DNA of 64,000 nt from Candidatus Thorarchaeota archaeon (GCA_013388835.1 JACAEL010000055.1:21979-85978), one strand, 5' to 3'. Shown: positions 24,300 through 33,741, counted from the first letter of the stretch. A program made the numbers and translations. The notes: generated from the letters alone by a model not told the origin.

Positions 24300-25328
24300 A
24301 TGAATACGGTAGCTGCCGGACTGGTAGCATTTCTCGTGGTCCTTCTTGCAACGCCAATCACCATCCGAGCGCTTCTCAGTAAAGGCATGACTGGCACAGA
24401 CGTTCACAAGGTCAGTCGTCCGGAGATAGCAAAGGGAGGCGGGGTGCTGCTCCTGTTTGGCATTGTGACGGCACTATTGCTAGTGGTCGGCCTGACGACA
24501 TTCTGCAACGGACAGGTGAGCGCGGGCATACTGGGAGCGCTGGTTGCAATCCTCATGGCCGGGATGATTGGCATAATGGATGACATTCTGGACTTTAGGA
24601 ACAGGACCAAAGTGATACTCCCCTTGCTCGCATCAATCCCACTTGCTGCCCTGCAGGTCGGCACAACTACCCTCGCAATACCGTTTGTTGGGGTTATCGA
24701 TCTTGGTGTCTTGTACCCACTTGTTGTTGTACCTTTGATGGTCACATTCATCATTGACTCCACCAACATGTACGCAGGAATGAATGGGCTTGAGGCAGGC
24801 CTGACATTCGTGAACGCATCGGCGATAGTGACCTACCTAACACTCATGCCTCTCATTAGGGGCACACCACTTAGTACTGCACAGAATGAGGCGGGATTCA
24901 TAGCTGCAGCAGTTCTTGGGGCGTCGGCTGCATTTCTTGTCTACAACAGATACCCAGCAAAGATTCTCTCAGGCGATGTGGGACTTCTTCCATTAGGGGC
25001 AGCCATGGCAGCGTCACTGATTCTGGGCAACATGGACAGACTTGCGATACTCATGTACACAACGTATGGAATCAACTTCCTGCTGTACATAGTATACAAG
25101 ACACAAGTGAAACGGAAAGGAATGCCCTATGCGAAGTTTGCCAGTCCGAGGGAAGACGGTACACTCAGCGTTGTGGGACCTTATGCCATGTACTGGATCA
25201 TTCCACACTTCGTCAGAACAACAGAGAAGCGCAACGTTGAACTCCTAATAGCACTTCAGGCACTGATAGCATATGGTGCGGTCGCAATTCTTCTACTAGG
25301 CATCCCGTTAGGAATTGGCTGGATCTAG
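24300..25328 (+). CDS. GlcNAc-1-phosphate transferase family (ALG7/AglH-like)
   Basis: A 342-aa polytopic membrane enzyme of glycosyltransferase family 4, which moves a HexNAc-1-phosphate from a UDP-sugar to a polyprenyl phosphate, the first step of N-glycan assembly in eukaryotes and many archaea. About ten hydrophobic segments are visible. Family motifs: KVSRPEIAKGGG (cytosolic loop 1), IGIMDDILDF (the DD metal site), STNMYAGMNGLEAG and SGDVGLLPLG. Membership is clear; the exact sugar and lipid are inferred. Its last four bases overlap the convergent top6A gene. It is head to head with the ribophorin-like gene, which fits a glycosylation role. Confidence 0.9.
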   Translation: MNTVAAGLVAFLVVLLATPITIRALLSKGMTGTDVHKVSRPEIAKGGGVLLLFGIVTALLLVVGLTTFCNGQVSAGILGALVAILMAGMIGIMDDILDFRNRTKVILPLLASIPLAALQVGTTTLAIPFVGVIDLGVLYPLVVVPLMVTFIIDSTNMYAGMNGLEAGLTFVNASAIVTYLTLMPLIRGTPLSTAQNEAGFIAAAVLGASAAFLVYNRYPAKILSGDVGLLPLGAAMAASLILGNMDRLAILMYTTYGINFLLYIVYKTQVKRKGMPYAKFASPREDGTLSVVGPYAMYWIIPHFVRTTEKRNVELLIALQALIAYGAVAILLLGIPLGIGWI

Positions 25329-26377
25329 TTCAGCTTGTCCGGCAGGTAGGTGTCGACGACGAAGTCCACACCATACCGGCTGAACGCCTGCTGCTCCGCC
25401 TTCAAGCGGAGTTCTTGAAACTCTCGAATGTACTCCTGCCATGCAGCGTCAGCATAGCGTACGTCGTTCAGCAGCTCGTCCAGTCGCTTCAGGTCAGCAT
25501 TGGTCATTGGTTCGGTAGGGAGAGCATATTTCTTGATGTCAGCCGCACTGACACCAATCCACTTCGCATCCGGTACGGTGAGGTCCCTGATGTGTGCAGA
25601 ATTCGCGCTACCTGAAATGATCACACGCGCAATGTGCATACCCCACGGGTCGCCATCTGTGAAGATGTATACCGGCAGACCAAGTTCCTTGTTGAGTCGA
25701 CGGATTAGACGTCGTGTGGCACGCGGAGACTGCCCGCCCAGATGGACCAAGACTGCTTTGAAGGTCTCCCAGGCGCGGGTCTCGACGAGCCGCGAGAACA
25801 TACCTCCTGACTCGACTGCAAGCACAATCTCGGCATCTGAACTCACAGGCTCTGCAGTCATGAGAGCAGCTCCAATGGGCAGCCCGTCAGGACTGACTGT
25901 GAGGTCCACGGTCCTGCCCGCATAGCCGGGCACAGTGTATCTCATCAGGACCGGCCCATAGACTGAAGAGCGCTCCTCCGAGAAGACCCCGAAGTCTTCT
26001 CTTGCCAGCCCGGTGATGCACTCCAAGTCTGTGACAATCCTGTCAGACTCGGCCTGATCCTTGAATTTCACCCCAAAGGCCTCACTGGAGTAGTACAGGT
26101 CCCTGAGTGAACTGGTGCGAGAGCAGCTCAGTAGTTTCTTGGCAAAAGACGCAACCCAGAGTGTCTGAGCGAAGCTACGAGCGTGCTTGGAGTTGCCCGA
26201 GTCACGGACCACAGTCTGAGGTCCCAGCGCAAATCTCTGTTCGGCCTCACTGAACACAATGTTTGAGGTTTCCCGGTCGGGTATAGACAGCCGCGGAAAC
26301 TCTCCTCGCCGGATACTCTCAATGACCGCGCTGCCGAGACGGGTCAGGATGTCTATTGGTTGTGAACTATCTCCCAT
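25325..26377 (-). CDS. top6A: DNA topoisomerase VI subunit A
   Basis: The DNA-cleaving subunit of Topo VI (Spo11-like). A 5Y-CAP/winged-helix domain carries a Tyr in SLRDLYYSSEAFG (the catalytic tyrosine region), and the TOPRIM domain has VLAVESGGMFSRL and IFTDGDPWGMHIARVI with the metal-binding acids (E and DGD). The length (350 aa) is normal. It overlaps the end of top6B by 11 bases. It is the last gene of the aIF1A-RIO1-KH-Top6B-Top6A series. Confidence 0.97.
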   Translation of the reverse strand: MGDSSQPIDILTRLGSAVIESIRRGEFPRLSIPDRETSNIVFSEAEQRFALGPQTVVRDSGNSKHARSFAQTLWVASFAKKLLSCSRTSSLRDLYYSSEAFGVKFKDQAESDRIVTDLECITGLAREDFGVFSEERSSVYGPVLMRYTVPGYAGRTVDLTVSPDGLPIGAALMTAEPVSSDAEIVLAVESGGMFSRLVETRAWETFKAVLVHLGGQSPRATRRLIRRLNKELGLPVYIFTDGDPWGMHIARVIISGSANSAHIRDLTVPDAKWIGVSAADIKKYALPTEPMTNADLKRLDELLNDVRYADAAWQEYIREFQELRLKAEQQAFSRYGVDFVVDTYLPDKLN

Positions 26378-27920
26378 CTTCCTTCACCTCGAAGAGTGCA
26401 TTGACAAGCGAGTCGATGTCGGAACTATCCTCAGTGCCATCTGTGAGTTCCATTGCAAACCTAGCTATGAGACGCATCTCACGAGACAACTCTCTCATCC
26501 TCTTCGACTCCCAAGTGGATTGGACCATCCCCCTAGCTGTAGTCTTGAGCCTTCTTCCAAGCGATCTGTACAGCGCAATCAGTGCCGATTCTATCTCTGC
26601 AACTGGTGCAATGGACTGCTTTCCGGCCTCCTTGTAGGGTATCCGGGTGGAACAGACATGGACTGCAAGAATCGGATTGCCCGTCAATCCGGTGCTGTAT
26701 CGAGACCAGCCAAGACCCCTGTTGACCCTCGTGAGAACACACTCAGCCGCATCGTACAATAGTGGGACTCTGTTTGCAAACCGGTAGAGAAGCGGAAAGT
26801 CCAGGTCTGAAGTACCAGCACCAATTGCCAACACGCCCTCCACAATGAACGGGTAGCCTTCCCAATCCCTCACACTGCTACAGGCGTAGCCAAGGGGTCT
26901 GCAGTCGAGGACAGCAGCAACAGAATTGAGAAAGCTCTCTTCACCAATCGGGCTGAGACCATCGGAAGATGGAGGTAGTACCCCATCAAAAGTCTTCAGT
27001 GCCTTGCTCAACACTATCAGCTCATCACGTGACAGAGTCTCTATACGACGGCTTCCATCAAGAGACAGAAAGGCCAGAAGCCGACTTGCGGTCTGATTGC
27101 CCAACTGCTGAAACGAACTCACCAAGAAGTCGCGAAGCCGTGTCTCAGAACGGGACTTGGAAATGAGTCGTCGAAGGAGCTCCAAGTCAGCCGCGCGCGG
27201 ATGGGGCTTGGTAGGTACTGTCTTGGGAGGAACGGTCCGACACCACGGACCGAATACGATTGTCTGACCGGCTATGCTGGCTTGAATCTCCGCATGGGGA
27301 GTGCCCACAGTAGTGAGCCGCAAGTACTCTAGTACCCTGTCTCGTGCCCTCTTCAAGTCCCCCTTGAGCCTTATGTTGACAGTGGTTCCCGTAGTGTCCC
27401 GAACTGCTGGTGCCCTATCCTCAATTATCGGTCGATTGTTCTCAATGTCAATGAGAATCCTGAATCTCTCACCCGAGCCACAGCTCGTCCGAGTGTGAAT
27501 CTCCACAGGCGAGTTCGTCGTCACCTGCCCATACAATACCGCCATCGTGACACCCAGACCGAAGGTTCCCCTTCGCTGTCGCAGGTTATACTTACTTCCA
27601 TAGAAGACTGTACCAAAGGCGTCAGCCACTTGGTCAGCGGGAACTCCAGAGCCGTTATCAGACACCACAATGGTGAGTGTGCCGGTCTCGTCCTCGTTCA
27701 GTTCAACTTGAATTCGCGGAAGGGTTCCGATGTCCTCGCAGGCGTCAAGACTGTTCTCGACTAGCTCCCGGACCGTTGAGTATACTGCTTGCACTTGGTT
27801 TCCAAAGCCAGCCATCTGACGGTTTCTGTAGAAGAACTCCGATGGCGAAATCCTTGCGAAAGAATCGGATGTGTCAGATGGCGTCATCGCATGGTCAATG
27901 ATAGGTCTCATAGCGTTCAT
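26367..27920 (-). CDS. top6B: DNA topoisomerase VI subunit B
   Basis: The ATPase subunit of Topo VI, a GHKL ATPase. ELVENSLDACED carries the catalytic Glu and Asn, VVSDNGSGVPADQV the Mg/ATP site, and GTFGLGVTMAVLY the glycine lid. An H2TH and transducer region follow. Length (517 aa) is normal for archaea. Top6B is directly followed by Top6A, so both subunits are made from one transcript. Confidence 0.97.
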   Translation of the reverse strand: MNAMRPIIDHAMTPSDTSDSFARISPSEFFYRNRQMAGFGNQVQAVYSTVRELVENSLDACEDIGTLPRIQVELNEDETGTLTIVVSDNGSGVPADQVADAFGTVFYGSKYNLRQRRGTFGLGVTMAVLYGQVTTNSPVEIHTRTSCGSGERFRILIDIENNRPIIEDRAPAVRDTTGTTVNIRLKGDLKRARDRVLEYLRLTTVGTPHAEIQASIAGQTIVFGPWCRTVPPKTVPTKPHPRAADLELLRRLISKSRSETRLRDFLVSSFQQLGNQTASRLLAFLSLDGSRRIETLSRDELIVLSKALKTFDGVLPPSSDGLSPIGEESFLNSVAAVLDCRPLGYACSSVRDWEGYPFIVEGVLAIGAGTSDLDFPLLYRFANRVPLLYDAAECVLTRVNRGLGWSRYSTGLTGNPILAVHVCSTRIPYKEAGKQSIAPVAEIESALIALYRSLGRRLKTTARGMVQSTWESKRMRELSREMRLIARFAMELTDGTEDSSDIDSLVNALFEVKEDGR

Positions 27921-27941
27921 ATTAGGCGACGTATTACGGAC

Positions 27942-28499
27942 CTACTGCTCCCACAGCTCCACGGATGCACGGGTTATCTCGCGACGCATCTTCTCAAGGT
28001 ATCCGTATACTGCCGGGTGAGGAGCACCCTGAATGAGCATTTCAATGGCGCGGGTTGCATACTCCAAGCCCGGGTCAACTCCGATTATTGAAGCCGTGTG
28101 ACCGTACACGCTGACTTTGACCCCGGTTATCTCTTCGATTACGCGTCGTGCACGACCCCTCTCTCCAATCAGTCGTCCGGAAATGCGCTTTATATGGGAC
28201 GGTGACGACCCGGCATTCTCTTTCAGAGACATCACGACCAGTCGAGCGTCCTCATCAATCAGCGTAAGCGCATTGTGTGGACTGAATCCCCTACCTATAG
28301 CATGCACAATGTCACGCGCCTTCCACAGTAGTACGGGGTCTTCCGTGTCAGGCGGACTCCTGATTATCACAAGACCCTCGTGATCTATCTCCAGAATCAC
28401 ATTGGTCAGCGACTCTATTCTTTTCTTGACTCGACCGTTCCGCCCAATAATGACACCCACTCGTTCCGTAGGAATCCGTAACGTTTCAATGTGCATCAT
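27942..28499 (-). CDS. Dim2/KRR1-like KH-domain protein
   Basis: A 185-aa protein with two KH folds: VGVIIGRNGRVKKRIE (about 14-29) and RISGRLIGERGRARRVIEEI (about 105-124), each with the GxxG loop (GRNG; GERG). It corresponds to the archaeal homologue of PNO1/Dim2, which binds the 3' end of small-subunit rRNA during maturation. It overlaps the end of the RIO1 gene, its usual neighbour, and precedes top6B. ATG at 28499 or 28496 are both possible. Confidence 0.9.
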   Translation of the reverse strand: MMHIETLRIPTERVGVIIGRNGRVKKRIESLTNVILEIDHEGLVIIRSPPDTEDPVLLWKARDIVHAIGRGFSPHNALTLIDEDARLVVMSLKENAGSSPSHIKRISGRLIGERGRARRVIEEITGVKVSVYGHTASIIGVDPGLEYATRAIEMLIQGAPHPAVYGYLEKMRREITRASVELWEQ

Positions 28500-29295
28500 C
28501 TGTTAGTTCACCAGAATTGACGATCGAGTCAACAATGAGTTGTGGATTGTCAGTTTCGACACCGAGTTTCTTGAAGTATGCAATCACGTTTTGAATGTCA
28601 CGAAGCAGGAACTGCCTAGCATGCTCGTGGGTTCTGAGTACAGACTGAGACACATCGATGAATACGGGACCATTGCTCCACAGGATGTTGTACTCACTGA
28701 GATCCGCGTGGACCAGACCAGCCTCTCTGTAGCCAATCTCCACCATTGAGATGATTTCATCAAACACCTCCGCTGGTGACTCTAATCGAGTATCCCGAAG
28801 AAGAGGAGCTGCATTGCCCGAACTGCTGTCACCGATAAACTCCATCACCAGGACGTTCCGCTGAATGTCAAGCGGACGAGGAACACGTACTCCCGCCGCG
28901 CTATATCTCTGAAGGTTCTTGTACTCTTTCATTGCCCAGAGCGGGATGAGCTGCCGATTTCGGCGACTGACATGTCTGAAGCGAGGGTCTCCGAGGATGT
29001 ACTCAGACATATAGTTGGATTGAGCAGTCACAACTCGGTATATCTTGATGGCAACTGCATTCCCTTCCGCGTCCTCACCCCTGTAGATGTTCGACTCTTT
29101 GCCGGCACTGACCACACCATGGATTCTGCGGAGGGTGCCTCTGCCGAGAAGCCGATACAACACCTTCAGAGTCGGTGGGTCAATCACGCCCTCTACCACT
29201 TTGAACTCGTCGTCGTCATGACGACGCTTCATTCCACGGCGTTCGATATCAGACTCAATCAATCTGCGCTTCGTTTCAATGCGCTTCAACGGCAC
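28486..29295 (-). CDS. rio1: RIO1-type serine kinase/ATPase
   Basis: An atypical protein kinase that drives late 40S/30S maturation. Features seen: the flexible region GVVSAGKESNIYRGEDAEGNAVAIKIY with the P-loop and catalytic Lys; VLVMEFIGD hinge; VHADLSEYNILW catalytic loop (Asp and Asn); and VFIDVSQSV metal-binding Asp. At 269 aa it is normal for archaeal RIO1. It lies between aIF1A and the KH protein in an order found across archaea. Confidence 0.94.
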   Translation of the reverse strand: MPLKRIETKRRLIESDIERRGMKRRHDDDEFKVVEGVIDPPTLKVLYRLLGRGTLRRIHGVVSAGKESNIYRGEDAEGNAVAIKIYRVVTAQSNYMSEYILGDPRFRHVSRRNRQLIPLWAMKEYKNLQRYSAAGVRVPRPLDIQRNVLVMEFIGDSSSGNAAPLLRDTRLESPAEVFDEIISMVEIGYREAGLVHADLSEYNILWSNGPVFIDVSQSVLRTHEHARQFLLRDIQNVIAYFKKLGVETDNPQLIVDSIVNSGELTDDAH

Positions 29296-29399
29296 TCACC
29301 GACTCACTACAAGCACACAGACGAGAGCAGTGCAAAGGAATCTTGCACATTGGCTAGGACCCATCTCTCGCTTCGGTTCAGAGAACAGGACATCAGGAA

Positions 29400-29726
29400 C
29401 TAGAACATCTTAAGGATTCCTTTCTTCTGAAGCCAATCGAGTTCATTACCACGATAGCGCCAGACTACATCGCACTTTGCTTCAGTCTGGAAGTCCCATG
29501 GGACTACAAGCACAGTATCGCCGATTCTCATCCAGACCCGCTTCTTCATCCTGCCCGGGATTCGTCCCACACGAATCTCTCCGTCCTCGCAGCGAACGCG
29601 CACCCTGTCAAAGCCTAGCATCTGGACAATGATACCGAACATCTCACCATCGTTACGATTTGGGACCCTGACTCTCGTTACCTCACCAGTTCCCGCGTCA
29701 TCGGATTCTCGATTGGACAAAAACAT
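29400..29726 (-). CDS. Translation initiation factor aIF1A
   Basis: An OB-fold factor of the 30S A site (homologue of bacterial IF1). RVRVPNRNDGEMFGIIVQMLGFDRVRV and GRIPGRMKKRVWMRIGDTVLVVPW match the family. I chose the ATG at 29726 (MFLSNRES), giving 108 aa, instead of the longer frame that overlaps the NMD3 end region. A TATA-like box (GCTTAAATG, minus strand) lies about 62 bases upstream, between NMD3 and this gene. RIO1, KH and Topo VI genes follow. Confidence 0.94.
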   Translation of the reverse strand: MFLSNRESDDAGTGEVTRVRVPNRNDGEMFGIIVQMLGFDRVRVRCEDGEIRVGRIPGRMKKRVWMRIGDTVLVVPWDFQTEAKCDVVWRYRGNELDWLQKKGILKMF

Positions 29727-29820
29727 CCTCCATCTGTCATTCAGCTCCGGAAGGAAGCGGAGCGCTGCCAGCTGGAGGCTCTTGAGGCATTTAAGCGTAC
29801 CGAAACAGAAGTGGGACCTT

Positions 29821-30912
29821 CTACTGCGCTGGAGTCTCATCCAACTCTATGACGTACAGAGTATCGTCCAGAAGCAGTGCAGAGACCGTGTCCCCAACTC
29901 GGACGGGCACATTTAGTCGCTTCGAGTCGACTTCGACTGTAGCGAAGGAAGTCAAGTCCATGAAGAGTACTGACTGTCCTTGGCAGTCTGCAACAGCAGT
30001 GTATCTCCGCTTCCGTTCCTCAGAACATATGAACTCTACAGAACTCCACTTGGAACTGCGAGGGTTCACGGCGAAGGTAGTCCCATCAACCAGGTCATAA
30101 CAGCTCAGATTGCCATGCGCGATTGCCTTGGCTTGACACGGATGACCACCGACCATTAGGAAGTCGCCCGCTACAAACCGGGGGAGTCGAAGGACAATGG
30201 TCACCCTGTATTTTCCCTTGCTGCCCGGCTCCTGACTGATGAGCTTATAGTTCTCCTTCCTCTCGGCCAGAAACGTTGACTCAATCTCATCGGATATTCG
30301 TCGAGCAAGATGCTCGGACCCTATCTTGAAGTCCAAACCGTACTTGTGACGCTCGACTGAAGTCACGAAGGCCTTGACATCCCGACCATAGGCGTCATGA
30401 GTCATCTGTGTGACGATGTCGCTAATTCGCTCAACCTCGTCTTCGGAGAGATGACGCCCTTGAGCTCGAATCTGAAGCACAGCATTGTGATAGCCGCCAC
30501 TCATCAGCCCACATGTATCGCATGTTGCAGGGCTGATGCGGATTTGCACTGGTATCCGCTCCTCATGCGCCTCAAGTTCATTGTGCGACTTGCCATGCGC
30601 GACCACGGATAGGTCCACTACACGATCAAGCTGACGCTCTATCTCATGGTACAGATCTACGTCAGCATTCAGAAGACTAGCCTCATGCGAGATGAACAGC
30701 GCAATCTGCAGGTCTAGCAGTTCGGTGGCATTCACGTAGTGCTCTAGGATTGGCTTCCAACCACCAGGGAGAGCAACCGCACCACAACGCCTGCAGACTT
30801 GCATTGACAGAGGGGAGTCGATGTGGACTAGTGGATGTGATTCTCTGTAGCATCGCGGACATAGTCCCTCCACTATCGATTCGGCGCCACATACATAACA
30901 TGGTGCAGGCAT
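29821..30912 (-). CDS. NMD3-family protein
   Basis: Archaeal homologue of NMD3, the large-subunit adaptor of eukaryotes. Four zinc-binding cysteine pairs can be seen: CYVCG and CPRC, CRRCG, and CDTCG. The later part has the NMD3 core (HKYGLDFKIGSEHLARRI) and a C-terminal OB-like domain. The start at 30912 (MPAPCYVCG) fits the TATA box about 32 bases upstream; the frame extends 10 codons further. 363 aa is normal for archaea. In many archaea it neighbours aIF2-beta and DUF424, as here. Confidence 0.93.
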   Translation of the reverse strand: MPAPCYVCGAESIVEGLCPRCYRESHPLVHIDSPLSMQVCRRCGAVALPGGWKPILEHYVNATELLDLQIALFISHEASLLNADVDLYHEIERQLDRVVDLSVVAHGKSHNELEAHEERIPVQIRISPATCDTCGLMSGGYHNAVLQIRAQGRHLSEDEVERISDIVTQMTHDAYGRDVKAFVTSVERHKYGLDFKIGSEHLARRISDEIESTFLAERKENYKLISQEPGSKGKYRVTIVLRLPRFVAGDFLMVGGHPCQAKAIAHGNLSCYDLVDGTTFAVNPRSSKWSSVEFICSEERKRRYTAVADCQGQSVLFMDLTSFATVEVDSKRLNVPVRVGDTVSALLLDDTLYVIELDETPAQ

Positions 30913-30943
30913 TGCACTCCACCAATTGCGTATTCTGTGCACG

Positions 30944-30952
30944 CATTATAAG
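30944..30952 (-). promoter_or_regulatory. TATA-like box for NMD3
   Basis: CTTATAATG on the minus strand about 32 bases before the NMD3 ATG, consistent with a leaderless or nearly leaderless transcript. It lies between the NMD3 and DUF424 genes. Confidence 0.45.
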
Positions 30953-30971
30953 CTGCTTGATGCGACGACAT

Positions 30972-31271
30972 CTATAGACGAACCCACATCGCATGTGGTT
31001 GCCCGTCTATGTAGACGACAGCCTGTCTGTGCACCATTCCTGCATCGATTGCAGCTTTGACCGTGGTCGCACCGACCATGTTGACGATTGTGGCACGCTG
31101 CATGTGCTCAAGGCATGTCTTCAAGTCCACCAGCTCGCCGCCATAGAACTCCTCACTGACCTTGAACTGAAGGTCTCCCTGAACCAAGGTCTTTCCAAGG
31201 AGCTCCTTATCACAGACTGCGACGAGGTAGTGCTCGAGGGTCTCTCTCACGCGCATATAGACAGAACTCAT
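30972..31271 (-). CDS. DUF424 family protein
   Basis: A 99-aa archaeal protein with HYLVAVCDKELLGKTL, SEEFYGGELV and NMVGATTVKAAIDAGMV, matching DUF424, a small family usually encoded next to aIF2-beta. Its function is not known; its constant company with translation genes suggests a ribosome-linked role. It lies 16 bases after aIF2-beta on the same strand. Confidence 0.9.
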   Translation of the reverse strand: MSSVYMRVRETLEHYLVAVCDKELLGKTLVQGDLQFKVSEEFYGGELVDLKTCLEHMQRATIVNMVGATTVKAAIDAGMVHRQAVVYIDGQPHAMWVRL

Positions 31272-31287
31272 GAGATCACCATATTGT

Positions 31288-31701
31288 TTACACGGGCCTT
31301 ATCGCGGTACGTGCACCACAAGCCGTGCAGACCAGATAGTAGGCACCACTCTCATGGGACTCGTTAGTATCTGGACGACCACAGACAGGGCATATCACGT
31401 ACTGGTTTATGTACTGCCACAGTAGATCCTCTATCTGTTTCGGCGAGAACTTCCCATTGAATGCAGCCCCACTGCCTTCGAAAATGCCTGCAGTAGCGAG
31501 CTGACCAGACACATACTTCAAGACCTCCTTCCCGGAGCGATTCAAGACGTCAACTATCTCCTGAAAGTTCTGCCAATAGCTCCGGTTGCCCTGGACCATC
31601 AGCTCCACAGGTGGCACTTGGAACCGCTCTCCGGTTCGTTTGAAAGCGTCTTCCGGCACCTGTGACCGAGCACGTTGCAGCAGGCGTTCGTAGTCATCCA
31701 T
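31288..31701 (-). CDS. Translation initiation factor aIF2-beta
   Basis: The beta subunit of the archaeal initiator-tRNA carrier aIF2. From the ATG at 31701 it is 137 aa: an N-terminal helix, the alpha/beta core (RSYWQNFQEIVDVLNR, GSGAAFNGKF) and a C-terminal zinc ribbon CPVCGRPD...CTACG. A longer frame to 31779 exists; the added residues do not resemble the family. It is followed by DUF424 and NMD3. Confidence 0.95.
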   Translation of the reverse strand: MDDYERLLQRARSQVPEDAFKRTGERFQVPPVELMVQGNRSYWQNFQEIVDVLNRSGKEVLKYVSGQLATAGIFEGSGAAFNGKFSPKQIEDLLWQYINQYVICPVCGRPDTNESHESGAYYLVCTACGARTAIRPV

Positions 31702-31779
31702 ACTGGTATTCCAGTCGGCATCGCTATTGAAGCTTCTGCTTGGTGAGACTCTCAGTTCAAAGATTCCTTCAGAGAACAA

Positions 31780-32562
31780 CTAAGATGGAACAAACCACCC
31801 GACCTTCACTTCTCTGATTAGCTGCTTCTCTTGAAGGTCAATGACATGCAGCTGGACTTCAGACTTCTGAATCCCCTTGGCCGCAAACTCCTCTGCAATC
31901 CTCTTGATGTCGACCCCTTTGTCTCCGGCATTGGCCCTGATGAACTCGAGTATCTGACCGGGCAGTGTATGGTCCTCCTTCTCTCGCGCTGCACCAGAAC
32001 CTCTTCGCGACTTCTTCTCCGAGCGCGTCTCAGCAGTAGCTCGGACACTCTCTGCAGGCTTGGTCATCTCTGGCACTTCCACTGTGGGACGAGAGTCATC
32101 GCGATCTGTGTCAGCTTGCAATGGCACACCGGTTAGTCTGATAATCCCCATGCTACGCTCTAGTATGTGTAGGGTTATGTAGTTCGGATTCTTCAATTCT
32201 CGAATCACTTCAGGTTCAATGTACACCTCAGGGCTCTGTCCCTCCTGTCCTTGTGACTGACGCAGCTTCCCAACCACCAGCACGAGTCCGCCCTTGTTGG
32301 TTGTCTTGACCAGCCCAAGCTTTCGAGGGTCCGAGTCCCATGCCTTCACTCGAACAGTCCCAGTGGTGTCATCAAGGGTGATTGTGGCAAACTCCTTGTC
32401 CTTCTTTGACTGGAATCTGTCAACAACATGACCTACTGTGAGAATCCGTCGCATCTCCACCCCGTTTGGAGTCACAAACCTGGGACCATCGCCTTCTGAA
32501 CGCAATTCACAGCTCTCAATGTCGTGCAGATTCACCCTAACAGCAGCTATGCGCTCTTTCAT
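31780..32562 (-). CDS. RPA32-like single-stranded DNA-binding protein
   Basis: A 260-aa protein with an N-terminal OB fold (about 35-120: ILTVGHVVDRF...ATITLDDTTGTVRVKAW), a Lys/Arg/Glu-rich linker (about 165-200) and a C-terminal winged helix (about 203-258: QILEFIRANAGDKGVDIKRI). This order is that of eukaryotic RPA32/RPA2. It probably binds ssDNA in replication or repair, with an RPA41-like partner elsewhere. It ends exactly where the longer aIF2-beta frame begins, so they may share a transcript. Confidence 0.85.
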   Translation of the reverse strand: MKERIAAVRVNLHDIESCELRSEGDGPRFVTPNGVEMRRILTVGHVVDRFQSKKDKEFATITLDDTTGTVRVKAWDSDPRKLGLVKTTNKGGLVLVVGKLRQSQGQEGQSPEVYIEPEVIRELKNPNYITLHILERSMGIIRLTGVPLQADTDRDDSRPTVEVPEMTKPAESVRATAETRSEKKSRRGSGAAREKEDHTLPGQILEFIRANAGDKGVDIKRIAEEFAAKGIQKSEVQLHVIDLQEKQLIREVKVGWFVPS

Positions 32563-32603
32563 TCCTAGGACCTGCCTGTTCAGTGTTCATTTACTGCGTG
32601 ATG

Positions 32604-32613
32604 CTATTTATCG
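32604..32613 (-). promoter_or_regulatory. TATA-like box for the RPA-like gene
   Basis: CGATAAATAG on the minus strand about 42 bases upstream of the ATG at 32562. Confidence 0.4.
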
Positions 32614-32630
32614 TATACGCAAACAGCCGT

Positions 32631-33641
32631 TCACATGAAATCGGAGAGAGCACTCTGACGTGAACCACTCAGACGCGAAAGACCAGTATTCACTCGCTCC
32701 TCGCTAAAGTTGTGCTCCCTGCAGAGTATCCTCAGTACGGCATCCTCATTCGGGTCAGTCCAATGAAGCTGTGGCGTTTCAATGGAAGGGGGATTGAGGA
32801 ATATGTTTCGGATCTCGTCCACAGAGAAGTCCAACCGGATCTTGGCTGCCTCTGCTGCGGTTTCCAGTCTTCCGTGTTGCTTGATCAGTTTGACAGCTTT
32901 CTTCCACCCGACCCCAGCCACCTTTTCATTGTAGTCGGTACCCAAGAGGATTGCCACATCAATCAGCTGTACGCGGGTTAGGCCCAACACTCGAAGGTTT
33001 ACTTCAAGGTCGACCACCTCGGGAAGCACTGTCTTGAAGCCGCCGCCTCGTGATGCGCGCCTCCTGCCGCTCACTGACAGATTACGAATCACGCGGGGAC
33101 TGCCGTACAACAATGAGTCGTAGTCTTGGCTTGCGCTGGCCCACACTTCGCCGGAACGGGCCATCTGTGCAGCGAGAGCCTCGCCTTCAGAGGGAGCCTG
33201 AACACAAGGGACTCCAAGTGCCTGCAGCAGCAGCTTGCTCTCCTCGACCATCTCTCCACTCAGTCTAGAACTTCCTTGTGCGGCCTTCCTTGCATCTTCG
33301 ATACGGCCCTCTTCCCTGGCTTGTATCCAGTCTTCGTAGGCTGCATCCCGGGCCATGCGTCGCCTCTCAATCTCTGCGGCCTTGAGCAGTGGAGACTCCC
33401 CGTCAAACACATACACAGGTCGAATCTCATGCTCAAGCAAGTTAAGGGTTCTATAGAAGAGACCAGTCAGATGGCTCGTCACTCGTCCTTTGAAGTCTTG
33501 GAGTGGAGTGCCATCAGGTTGTCGAATGGTAGCAAGGAACTGATAGAGTGTGTTGAATGCATCGATAGCGATGGCCTTACGAGCAAGTTCATTCAGACTG
33601 ATTGTTTCCGCGGTGACTACGTCGCCAAGTTTGGTACCCAC
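32631..33641 (-). CDS. fen1: Flap endonuclease 1
   Basis: A structure-specific nuclease that removes 5' flaps in Okazaki-fragment processing. Seen: AIDAFNTLYQF (metal Asp), YVFDGESP, APSEGEALAAQMA (Glu pair), SQDYDSLLYG, and LLGTDYNEKVAGVGWKKAVKLI (H3TH). The proper start is the GTG at 33641 (VGTKLGDVV), giving 336 aa. The longer frame to 33725 adds non-homologous residues. The C-terminus (LSRLSGSRQSALSDFM) lacks an obvious QxxLxxFF PCNA-binding motif. Transcription is divergent from the zinc-ribbon/EF-1-beta genes. Confidence 0.95.
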   Translation of the reverse strand: MGTKLGDVVTAETISLNELARKAIAIDAFNTLYQFLATIRQPDGTPLQDFKGRVTSHLTGLFYRTLNLLEHEIRPVYVFDGESPLLKAAEIERRRMARDAAYEDWIQAREEGRIEDARKAAQGSSRLSGEMVEESKLLLQALGVPCVQAPSEGEALAAQMARSGEVWASASQDYDSLLYGSPRVIRNLSVSGRRRASRGGGFKTVLPEVVDLEVNLRVLGLTRVQLIDVAILLGTDYNEKVAGVGWKKAVKLIKQHGRLETAAEAAKIRLDFSVDEIRNIFLNPPSIETPQLHWTDPNEDAVLRILCREHNFSEERVNTGLSRLSGSRQSALSDFM

Positions 33642-33741
33642 GAGAGAACACTCCGTGTATGTCAATCTCGATGTGTCGGGTGCCCAAGATGGACACAGGA
33701 CGAAACTGGTTGAGGACAGTCTCATGCGTATTCTTCGTTAG

